From NCBI GenBank assembly GCA_045105075.1, contig JBGCDD010000214.1:1-24646 (forward strand): a stretch of 24,646 bases of DNA, given 5' to 3'. The stretch comes from JBGCDD01 sp045105075. Lineage in GTDB: Bacteria; Pseudomonadota; Alphaproteobacteria; Rhodobacterales; Rhodobacteraceae. Both the position numbers and the translations under genes were made by a program. Positions 1 through 7,275 of this stretch are shown piece after piece. Each line of letters begins with the position of its first letter. The first letter of the stretch is position 1. Below the pieces are notes generated by a model that was not told the DNA's origin, did not search any database, and saw only the letters and a list, made by a program, of their open reading frames with translations.

Positions 1-255
1 CGCACCAATCGTGACCGTGCGCTGCCGCGGGCCCGAGTAACCACACCTGGTGCAGCCCCTCAAACCACGTCCCGCCCGCTGACGCCTGTGTCCAAAGCGG
101 CATTGCCGACGGCCAATCAACAAGCGACTGCGATTTTGAACAGTACACAAACGCTTTTGCTACGCAGCGCGCAGACCGAGGCGAGCAAAGTGGCACATTA
201 TCAGCAAGTGGCTGAAGCAATTGGCTCAAACAAGGTGCTTTTACGCTCGACTTGA
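1..255 (+). CDS. 3' end of an unidentified protein gene
   Basis: The frame starting at base 1 is open for 84 codons and stops with TGA at 253-255, so this is the C-terminal part of a gene that begins outside the window. The visible protein starts with a stretch rich in Pro, Thr and Ala (likely disordered) and continues into an Ala/Gln/Ser-rich segment that looks helical, ending in LLRST. I recognise no domain and do not assign a function. The next gene is convergent on the other strand, 71 nt away. Coding status rests only on the open frame and plausible codon use. Confidence 0.5.
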   Translation, partial: RTNRDRALPRARVTTPGAAPQTTSRPLTPVSKAALPTANQQATAILNSTQTLLLRSAQTEASKVAHYQQVAEAIGSNKVLLRST

Positions 256-326
256 AGTGATGTTCATCGTGGGTTCAGGCGTGCCACGCGATGGTTGTGA
301 AAACATACCGTGTGGCCGTGTGTAGA

Positions 327-1040
327 CTATGTAAGGTCTGAAACAAGATCCTGAACACGCTCGCTGTCTTTCAGCAGACCTTTGGTTTCAAGCAGGCTGG
401 CCCACAGGGAAATGCAGTTTTTCTCAATAATATCGAGCTCTTCCGCGTTAAACACGCCACCTTCCCCGACACCGCGCTTGAAAGATCGCATGTTGCGCAC
501 AATTTTGGCGATTTCCGGCTGAAGAACGCAAGAAAGTTCGGTCATGATTACGTCGCTGAGCGCTGCAAGCTGATCAGAGCGACGTTGTTCGATCGAACGC
601 TCTTTTTTGCTTGTCTCCAAAACGTTCAGAATCAACGATTTTAGCGACTGCGCTGTCAGTTGTTCCTTGGCCACGTAGTCTTTGCAGCCCAATTTCAGGG
701 CCTTGACTGCAATGTCAGACTGATCCATTCCGGTGACCATCACGGCGGGACAATCTGCGTTTCTTTCGCTGGCGCGGATCAGCTTGAGCGCTTCGAACCC
801 ATCGCCTTCCGGCAAATTATGATCCAGCAAAATCACATCAAACGTGCTTTGATCCACCATTTGACTCAACGCCTCAAGCCCATCTGCCTCGTGCAGATTG
901 ATTTGCAAACCTGAGGTTCTGCACAGTCGGCGGATGTACTTGCGATCGAATGTGCTGTCATCCAGAATAAGGGCCTTGACCTTATCTGGGCCTTGCGGCG
1001 AAAACTCAATTGTATTTGTTTCCAGATACATGGCCTTCAT
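327..1040 (-). CDS. Response-regulator receiver protein with helical C-terminal domain
   Basis: A 237-residue protein with a CheY-like receiver domain at about residues 20-140: acidic pair D27-D28, phosphoacceptor D73 in LLDHNLP, T103 and the conserved lysine K125 in YVAK. Residues 145-237 are alpha-helical with no DNA-binding, GGDEF, EAL or HATPase domain that I recognise. The helices loosely resemble a histidine-kinase dimerisation domain but lack the phosphorylatable histidine motif. The start is supported by AGGAGG 8 nt upstream of the ATG. A role in phosphotransfer signalling follows from the receiver domain; the output is unknown. No cognate kinase lies next to it. The decayed sox operon is divergent from it. 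Confidence 0.85.
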   Translation of the reverse strand: MKAMYLETNTIEFSPQGPDKVKALILDDSTFDRKYIRRLCRTSGLQINLHEADGLEALSQMVDQSTFDVILLDHNLPEGDGFEALKLIRASERNADCPAVMVTGMDQSDIAVKALKLGCKDYVAKEQLTAQSLKSLILNVLETSKKERSIEQRRSDQLAALSDVIMTELSCVLQPEIAKIVRNMRSFKRGVGEGGVFNAEELDIIEKNCISLWASLLETKGLLKDSERVQDLVSDLT

Positions 1041-1316
1041 ATGATGCGCCTCCTAAAACCAGTCCGCAGGTTGTCCGACGCTAGCTATAGGGTTTTTTGC
1101 CTTACTTACGCCTTAACGGAAGGCACATTGCGATTTACACTATTTTAGGCGTTTTGGAGTTATCGGCCGATGAATCACATCCAAGGCTCCGATTTCACCC
1201 AAGAAATTAAGGTCTCAGCACCTGATATCATGGTCTGTCTGATCAAATCCCAAATCGATCGTGCCACATTTTCGCCGTAGTCTTTCGCACAGCCCGGACC
1301 GGGCAAGGACTCGGCG
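1041..1316. other. Divergent intergenic region between the response regulator and the sox remnant
   Basis: This 276-nt stretch should carry the promoter of the minus-strand regulator and, formerly, that of soxB. It is AT-rich near 1080-1160. I see no convincing -35/-10 pair or operator. A minus-strand open frame reaches into 1175-1316 but resembles nothing and overlaps the soxB remnant, so I do not call a gene. Confidence 0.4.
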
Positions 1317-2219
1317 ATGACATCAAGGTACTCGGCGTTTTCCGTGCTGAAAGAAGGCTTACGGGGGCAAACGGGTTGGCTTGCGGCGTGGCGGTCACCC
1401 AAGCCAAAACAGCATTATGATTTTGTGATCATCGGCGGCGGAGGGCACAGGCTGGCCACTGCATATGACTTGGCCAAGCGCCACCGCATTAAGAATATTG
1501 GGGTGTTGAAAAAAGGCTGGCTGGAGGGTGAGAACACTGGGCGCAACACCACAGTTATTAGTTCAAATCATTTCTACCCTGAAAGTGCGGCGCTTTATGG
1601 CCTGTCGGGGCGATTCTACGAATCGCTCAGCCGGGCGCCGGGCTACAATCTCAGTCTTCGCAACGCGGCATATTGGTGCTGATCCACTTTCACGTTGAAA
1701 TGGCAGGCCGCACGCCACGTGAATGCGATGCCGCTGAATGGCGCCGAGGCGCCGTCGCCTGCAGATTCGCGCGTGCTGCAAGTCATAGACACATTGGCCT
1801 TTTTGCCCACCTATGGCGCCCATTTCAGCCAGTCCGGCAAGGGTTGGCGCGTCATTGGGTGGGTCAGATCGCGTGCCGTTTTACGCGCGGCGCGGCAATA
1901 TGGTGATGCAAGAGGCCGTGTTGTCCCGGCTGGTGGAAATGGCACCCACGCCGGGCAAAACCAAATTCCTGCGCCATTGGGCCAGAATCGTTGACGTCAA
2001 ACCTGACAACTCGCGATTATCGAACCCAACGGCGTGCGCAGGCTATATGTCAACTGCGGCTGACGCACTGGCGGTTTCAAGTCGGGTGGCAATCCGTTTG
2101 TGCACCTTCTGGCCAACGATCAATGCAACGAGATCTCGCCCGTTTGATCTGGCGCGTTTTACCAGCGGTCGGTAGATCGACAAGGCTGCGGCCTCGGACA
2201 TCGCACACCAGAGGACCGA
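1317..2219 (+). pseudogene. soxB: Sarcosine oxidase beta subunit remnant (soxB)
   Basis: The intact protein is the FAD-binding beta subunit of heterotetrameric sarcosine oxidase, which demethylates sarcosine to glycine. From 1317 the frame reads YSAFSVLKEGLRGQTGW, then a dinucleotide-binding motif VIIGGGGH and GRNTT, all typical of SoxB, but stops at 1680-1682. Homology then jumps between frames: ARHVNAMPLNG near 1710, HFSQSGKG near 1825, then HWARIVDVKPDN near 1975, LYVNCG near 2045 in another frame, and DLARFTSGR ending in TAG near 2175, followed by the usual C-terminal IDxAAA..IAH. About 150 residues of the middle part are missing. It is dead by several independent lesions. Upstream of 2221 the gene order continues with soxD. 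Confidence 0.88.
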
Positions 2220-2220
2220 A

Positions 2221-2491
2221 ATGCAGATTTTCACCTGTCCGTTTTGCGGTCCAAGCGACGAGCACGGGTTTCATTTCGGCACAGAAGTCGGAAAAACACG
2301 CCCCGACACGACCCTGAAAATCAACAACGAAGACGGGGCGCACTGTTTACAAACAACGCAACAACATAGGCCCTGCGCGCAAAATCTGGATACACCTGAG
2401 TGGCACCGAACTGTTTTTGATGGAGCGTCACAGCACCACCATGGACGTGCTCGCCACAAAAGCACTGCGAGAGGCCAAACCAAGAGACGGG
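2221..2491 (+). pseudogene. soxD: Sarcosine oxidase delta subunit remnant (soxD)
   Basis: The delta subunit is a small zinc-binding subunit of sarcosine oxidase. The ATG at 2221 opens with MQIFTCPFCGP, the typical SoxD N-terminus with its CxxC, followed by RPDTT. Homology later appears in a different frame as MERHSTTMDVLATKALREA (about 2417-2475), the typical SoxD C-terminus. The frame change between these parts, and the lack of a proper stop before soxA, show that the gene is broken. An upstream GGACC precedes the ATG. Confidence 0.85.
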
Positions 2492-4155
2492 CTGAAAACC
2501 AGCGGGCTGATCGATCGCACCAAGCCACTGCGCTTTCGGTGTGATGGCGAAAACCACACCGGATTTCAGATCGAAACGCTGGCCTCAGCCTTGCTCGCCA
2601 GTGGCCTGCCGGTGAGGGCGCGCGGTTTCAAATACCACCGTCCGCGTGGGTTTTGAAGGGCCTGGTTCGACGAGCTCAATATGTAGTGTGATGTGACGGG
2701 CCCTGAGACGCTGCCTATTTGATAGGCCGCAACCACGCCTGTGGTGAACGCAATGGACACGCGTGCGTTGAAAGCCTGTCCCTTGGCGCAACGAAACATG
2801 AAGGTCGGGCTCGATCTGTTCCACCGCTGCTTGGGGGCGGGATTTTATAACGAGACCGTTATGTACCTCGATTGGCATCTGTTCGAACCCGCGATCCGCA
2901 AGATGGCGGGCTTGCGTGCGATTGATCCAAAGGTGATCGCCGATCCCGTGTCGAACCAACACGGTGCGCGTTGTGACGCACTGGTGGTGGCGCATCGGGG
3001 CTGGTGGCCGCGCGCGCAGCGGCCGAAGCCGGGCAGGACGCGGTGTTGCTGGATGATCACCGCGACTTATGCGGCGGCATGTTCCGGCACCCATCCGATA
3101 GACGACACGATGCCCGGCAAATGGGTGCATCAATAAATCCGGACGATCTGCGCCGCCGAAAGACGCATCCTGACCAGCACAACAGCTTACGGCGCCCATG
3201 ATCATGAGCTGATCGCGCTGGTTCAAAACTGCGGCTGTGCCCGTGCGCCTGAGTTGTGGCACACGCTGGCGGATCGCACCATTCTGGCCAGTGACGTCAT
3301 GCGGGCGGGACGCTTGATCGGTGCGAAAACTGCGCCGCCGTTGGGTCTGACAAAACGCGCGCCCGCGCACCCACACACTATACTAATGTCTAGCATTGGC
3401 CCAAACCCGGCCAAACCGGGCGGCAATGGATCGACTTTCACCACGATGCCACCCTGAAAGACATCGAAACAGCCACACCTCGTTTGAGCATCTCAAGCGC
3501 TACACGACGCTCAATGTGGGCACGGAACTGCGCTATGGCTTTATGCTCAGCGAACGGGGCATCGTTTATGATGCCGGTGTGATTGCAAGGTTTGACCAAA
3601 ACCGGTTCGTGATCTCGCGTTCCTCCAGCCATGTGGACGGGGTTCACGTGATGTTGGAAAGCTGGTGTAAGGATGGCAACGCACTGGGTCGGATCTTTGT
3701 GCATGACAAAACGTGGAATTGGGCAACGATCACGCGGCGCTGAGCCAACTTGAGCGGTGGATATCAGTGCGAAGGCATTGGCCCACATTCACTTTGGCCA
3801 ACCACTCTGGCGCGGGCACGCAATGCGGGTGCCACGTGTCAGCCTCGAACTGCCGATTGCATTCTTTGACGCAGACACCTTGTGGCAGGCAGCGCTGGCC
3901 GGTGCACAGGCTGTTGGAGGCGGTCCGATTGGGATTGAAGCACCGTCTATCTGGCCCGCCAAGAAGGTTTACTAGATTTTCGGCAAAGACACCGACGGAC
4001 ACACGATGCCGGATGTTGGTCACACCATTGCGCTGGCACTGCTGGAAAACGGCGACCTGCAGATCGGCGAACAGGTGCGGCTTTGGCATATGGGCGAATT
4101 GCGCCCGGCTCAGGTGATCGATCCTGGTTGTTTGCCCCCAAGGGAGAACGATTGA
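2492..4155 (+). pseudogene. soxA: Sarcosine oxidase alpha subunit remnant (soxA)
   Basis: The intact alpha subunit is about 1000 residues, with an NAD-binding part and a C-terminal aminomethyltransferase (GcvT-like) domain that passes the methyl group to tetrahydrofolate. Here only about 1.66 kb remains. The expected ATG is CTG at 2492-2494, followed by KTSGLIDRTKP and FKYHRPRG, then a TGA. Further pieces in shifting frames are GAGFYNETVMY (about 2840), AARAAAEAGQDAVLLDD (about 3010), the WIDFHHDAT / EHLKRYTTLNVGTE region (about 3430-3525), a GcvT-like piece with YGFMLSERGIVYDAGVIARF (about 3535), IFGKDTDG (about 3975) and a terminal LLENGDLQIGEQVRLWH (about 4040). Multiple stops, frameshifts and large deletions make it non-functional. 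Confidence 0.88.
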
Positions 4156-4480
4156 ATGCGCAATAACACCCTGAAATGGGATGCAAGCTCTGAACCGCTT
4201 GCCCAACTTGGCGGCGCCGGGATCACGATTCGCCCACATGCCGCCCGCGTCAAACACTGATCAGCGGCGTTCATGCGCTGGATTCGGGGGAATGTGCGAA
4301 ATTTGACCGGTCTAACATTGCCGATGGAGCCAGCTTTGATCTGGTTTTGCATCGCGACCGAGTTTTGCGCCTCAATGGCCCTGCTCGCCCATGCTAGTCG
4401 GGACGCGACGCAAAACCTGGCGATTTCCGACCTGAGCGGTGGTTACGCTGTGTTGCAGTTTGTTTGCGCCCGCTGAAGCC
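4156..4480 (+). pseudogene. soxG: Probable sarcosine oxidase gamma subunit remnant (soxG)
   Basis: This lies directly after soxA, where soxG is expected. An ATG at 4156 reads for 34 codons to TGA at 4258-4260. Reading continues in another frame (ISGVHALDSGE, LVLHRDRVLRLNGPA) to a TAG near 4394, and then in the first frame as AISDLSGGYAVLQF, which resembles the SoxG segment preceding its GP-containing motif, before a TGA near 4474. The match is weaker than for the other subunits, so the assignment leans on gene order. Bases 4481-4627 may hold more of its 3' end, but I see no clear homology there. Confidence 0.6.
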
Positions 4481-4627
4481 TGCCGCGCCAAACAGATCAA
4501 AGCAGACAAACTGTAATCACAGAGATTGCGGGGCACTCCCAGAATCGCAACGGTGTCGGAGCAGACGCGCGACAATGCGGGGGCGACCACTCTTGCCCGG
4601 TGCGATCTTGTGCACTACAGCAAGCCT

Positions 4628-5467
4628 ATGCTGGACAATCGCGATGATATTCACCCCCTTTTTGCCGGTGCGCCAAACAGCACGAGCTTTAAAAAGCTGC
4701 GCAAGCGCATTGTGCGCAACACCCGCGATGCGATCGAACACTATGGTATGATCGAACCCGGCGCGCGCTGGTTGGTGTGTTTGTCGGGCGGCAAAGACAG
4801 CTATACCCTGTTGGCCATTTTGCACGAACTGAAGTGGCGGGGTCTTTTGCCCGTTGATCTGCTGGCCTGCAATCTGGATCAGGGCCAACCGAATTTCCCA
4901 GCAACCGTTTTGCCCGAATTTCTGGCCGCCAAAGGCGTGCCCCACCGTATCGAATATCAAGACACTTACTCGATCGTATTGGACAAAGTGCCCGAGGGGC
5001 GGACGTTTTGTGCAATGTGTTCGCGGCTGAGGCGCGGCAATCTTTATCGAATCGCTCGGGAGGAAGGTTGCTCGGCTGTGGTGCTGGGACATCACCGTGA
5101 TGACATCCTCGAGACGTTTTTCATGAACCTCTTTCACGGAGGACGGTTGGCGACGATGCCGCCGAAGCTGGTTAACGAGGCAGGCGACCTGTTTGTCTAT
5201 CGCCCGTTGGCCCATGTGGCTGAAAACGACTGTGCGCGCTTTGCATCGGCGCTGGATTATCCAATCATTCCCTGCGATCTTTGCGGCAGTCAGGATGGAC
5301 TGCAACGCCAACAAGTCAAAGCGATTCTAGATGGTTGGGAGGCCAACAGCCCGGGCAGAAGGCAAGTTATGTTCCGCGCGTTGATGAACGCCCGCCCATC
5401 CCACCTATTGGACCCCGCACTGTTTGACTTTGCAGGGTTAACGCGCCCGCCGCCAGATAAGAACTAG
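4628..5467 (+). CDS. ttcA: tRNA 2-thiocytidine(32) synthetase TtcA
   Basis: TtcA is an ATP- and Fe-S-dependent enzyme that thiolates cytidine 32 of certain tRNAs in the cytoplasm. The 279-residue protein has the PP-loop SGGKDS at residues 53-58, the cysteine pair C128/C131 in CAMCSRLRRG, and a second CxxC at C216/C219 in CDLCGSQDG, which together supply the Fe-S ligands. GHHRDDILET at about 154-163 is also typical. I chose the ATG at 4628 because MLDNRDDIHPLFAGAP matches the family N-terminus. A longer frame begins with TTG at 4526, but its extra part overlaps the decayed soxG area and looks non-coding. The ribosome-binding site is weak. It appears intact despite lying next to the sox pseudogenes. 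Confidence 0.95.
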   Translation: MLDNRDDIHPLFAGAPNSTSFKKLRKRIVRNTRDAIEHYGMIEPGARWLVCLSGGKDSYTLLAILHELKWRGLLPVDLLACNLDQGQPNFPATVLPEFLAAKGVPHRIEYQDTYSIVLDKVPEGRTFCAMCSRLRRGNLYRIAREEGCSAVVLGHHRDDILETFFMNLFHGGRLATMPPKLVNEAGDLFVYRPLAHVAENDCARFASALDYPIIPCDLCGSQDGLQRQQVKAILDGWEANSPGRRQVMFRALMNARPSHLLDPALFDFAGLTRPPPDKN

Positions 5468-5478
5468 CGACTTTAGGG

Positions 5479-5493
5479 GAACAAATTTAGAAC
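5479..5493 (+). promoter_or_regulatory. Candidate LexA (SOS) box GAAC-N7-GAAC
   Basis: GAAC at 5479-5482 and GAAC at 5490-5493 are separated by exactly seven bases (AAATTTA), and the second is followed by AAAT. Alphaproteobacterial LexA is known to bind the direct repeat GTTC-N7-GTTC, whose complement is this pattern. The AGAACAAAT flank also resembles known sites. It lies 12 nt after ttcA and about 95 nt before the EAL-protein start, a sensible operator position. The motif is seen directly; LexA binding is inferred. Confidence 0.6.
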
Positions 5494-5587
5494 AAATAGG
5501 GGGTAAAACTTCTGATACGTTAAGAGATCAGTCAGATTGGCATCCTAACTAGGGGTTCGAACTCGTGCCGATTAGAAAGGTCTTGCG

Positions 5588-7135
5588 ATGCAATTGCCCA
5601 ACCCTGGCGTCTTCTCGAACCTGCGTGCGCAGATTTTTCCGATTTTGACCGGCCCGCCGGTTTTGGCCTTTCTACCGGCTTTGACACTCGGCACCTTTTG
5701 GCTGGGCGGAGAGTTCGCGTTGGTGGTTGTTTCGCTGGGGCTGCCGCTGGTTTTTGCCTTGTTCGGAGCGTTCAGTTCGCGGCCCATTGTGGCATCGATC
5801 CCACGCGACTCAGTGACAGGGTTACTTCTGCGCGATGGGTTCAACGCCATGCTGGAACAGGTGTTTCAGGAAACCACAGGATCAGGCAAGCGATCTACGT
5901 GCTTTATGCTTGATATCGACGATTTCAAGGAACTGGTCGAACGCCACGGCCAAACTGCTGCAGATGTGGTGGCACAACGTTGCGGGGAACGCATCATTGA
6001 CGTTTTGCGCGACAACGACACCGTCGCCAGGATGAGCGACAGCCGTTTTGCGATTTGCCTTGGTCCTGTAAACCAGTTGGACTTGGAGTTGGTCATTCAG
6101 ATGTCTGGCCGATTGCAATCTGCGTTGGAAGAACCCGTTTCTGTCGATGGCATTGCGATCTACATGACCTGCTCGATCGGCTTTTGCCTACGCACGCGGG
6201 CTCCGGGAAAAACCAGCACTGATTGGCTGGATGCATCCCGAGCGGCGTTGACCGAGGCCCTGAACAGCGGACCTTCTGCCATTCGCGCCTATAGTTCTGA
6301 GATCCAGCGCAAAACCAAAGCCCGCCATGATTTGCGAGACGAAGCCGCCGCTGCCTTGGAAAATGGGCAGATACAACCTTGGTTTCAGCCACAAATTTCA
6401 ACCGACACAGGAAAAGTCAGCGGTTTCGAAGCCCTTGCTCGCTGGAACCATCCGCTACACGGCATCATTCCGCCAGATAGTTTTCTGCCGATGTTGGCAG
6501 ACTCTGGTCTTATGGAGCGTTTGGGCCAAGTGATGTTGTATCAGTCTCTTACTGCTCTGAAAGCGTGGGACAATGCCGGAGCGGATGTGCCCCGCGTCGG
6601 GGTTAACTTCGCCACAGATGAATTGCGCAACCCTGCCTTGGTGGAAAAAATCGAATGGGAACTCGACCGTTTCAATCTGGAGCCAGATCGGTTGTGCGTG
6701 GAAGTGTTGGAAACTGTCGTCACGGAAAGCCAAGACGACGTTGTGACGCGCAACATCAATGGGTTGGGCGCCCTAGGTTGCCGCATAGACCTGGACGATT
6801 TCGGAACCGGGCACGCGTCGATTGCATCTATCAGAAGGTTTGCGATCTCTCGGATCAAAATAGACCGATCCTTTGTCATCAAAGCTGATCGCGATCCAGC
6901 CCAGCAACGGCTCATCGGCGCGGTTCTCACCATGGCCGAGCGTTTGGAAATTGAAACACTGGCCGAAGGCGTCGAAACAGTGGGCGAACACGCCCTACTA
7001 GCGCAGCTTGGGTGTGATCATGTTCAAGGATTCGGGATAGGACGGCCAATGCCTTTCGATCAAACTTTGGATTGGATCGCGGCTCACACTGCCAAACTGC
7101 AAGATGCTCCAGAAATCGGTCGGACTGCGCGGTAA
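5588..7135 (+). CDS. Membrane GGDEF(degenerate)-EAL cyclic-di-GMP phosphodiesterase
   Basis: A 515-residue protein with two hydrophobic segments (about residues 18-38 and 42-62), then a GGDEF-like domain (about 75-235) and an EAL domain (about 255-500). In the GGDEF domain the signature is replaced by SDSRF at residues 150-154, so cyclase activity is not expected. The domain may bind GTP or be structural. The EAL domain keeps E281-A-L, N340, D403-D404-F-G-T-G, K424 and E460-G-V-E463, the metal- and substrate-binding set of active c-di-GMP phosphodiesterases. It is therefore likely to lower c-di-GMP at the inner membrane. GAAAGG 7-12 nt upstream supports the ATG. A candidate LexA box lies in its promoter region. 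Confidence 0.93.
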   Translation: MQLPNPGVFSNLRAQIFPILTGPPVLAFLPALTLGTFWLGGEFALVVVSLGLPLVFALFGAFSSRPIVASIPRDSVTGLLLRDGFNAMLEQVFQETTGSGKRSTCFMLDIDDFKELVERHGQTAADVVAQRCGERIIDVLRDNDTVARMSDSRFAICLGPVNQLDLELVIQMSGRLQSALEEPVSVDGIAIYMTCSIGFCLRTRAPGKTSTDWLDASRAALTEALNSGPSAIRAYSSEIQRKTKARHDLRDEAAAALENGQIQPWFQPQISTDTGKVSGFEALARWNHPLHGIIPPDSFLPMLADSGLMERLGQVMLYQSLTALKAWDNAGADVPRVGVNFATDELRNPALVEKIEWELDRFNLEPDRLCVEVLETVVTESQDDVVTRNINGLGALGCRIDLDDFGTGHASIASIRRFAISRIKIDRSFVIKADRDPAQQRLIGAVLTMAERLEIETLAEGVETVGEHALLAQLGCDHVQGFGIGRPMPFDQTLDWIAAHTAKLQDAPEIGRTAR

Positions 7136-7275
7136 ACCGGGCTAGATCGAAAACGCCGCCAATTTCCAATGAGCAAGCCTGAAAGACCAGCCAAAATATG
7201 TGTTAGCACTTGACCTTTCCAGCCGCACTCTGTTGAACCCACCAAGTCATTCCATGCATAAGGTGGCGGCCCAAG
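7136..7275 (+). promoter_or_regulatory. Intergenic region upstream of yidC
   Basis: This 140-nt gap probably holds the promoter of the yidC operon. A TTGACC (about 7209-7214) could be a -35 element, but no good -10 follows at 16-18 nt. AAGGTGG about 12 nt before the yidC ATG is a possible ribosome-binding site. No rpmH, rnpA or small ORF is present in this gap. Confidence 0.3.

Noticed and set aside
1175..1402. 75-codon open frame on the minus strand before soxB
   Set aside because: It overlaps the conserved soxB start on the other strand and resembles nothing.
2585..3376. 263-codon open frame on the minus strand within the sox remnant
   Set aside because: The plus strand carries SoxA homology over this area. 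The minus-strand product is Arg/His-rich with no domain.
4526..4627. N-terminal extension of ttcA from a TTG start
   Set aside because: The extension has no homology to TtcA, while the ATG at 4628 gives the family N-terminus.
4517..5314. 265-codon open frame on the minus strand
   Set aside because: Antisense to ttcA, which has all its catalytic motifs.
5554..5564. GGTTCGAACTC, resembling a tRNA T-arm
   Set aside because: No matching acceptor stem, anticodon arm or D-arm could be placed around it.
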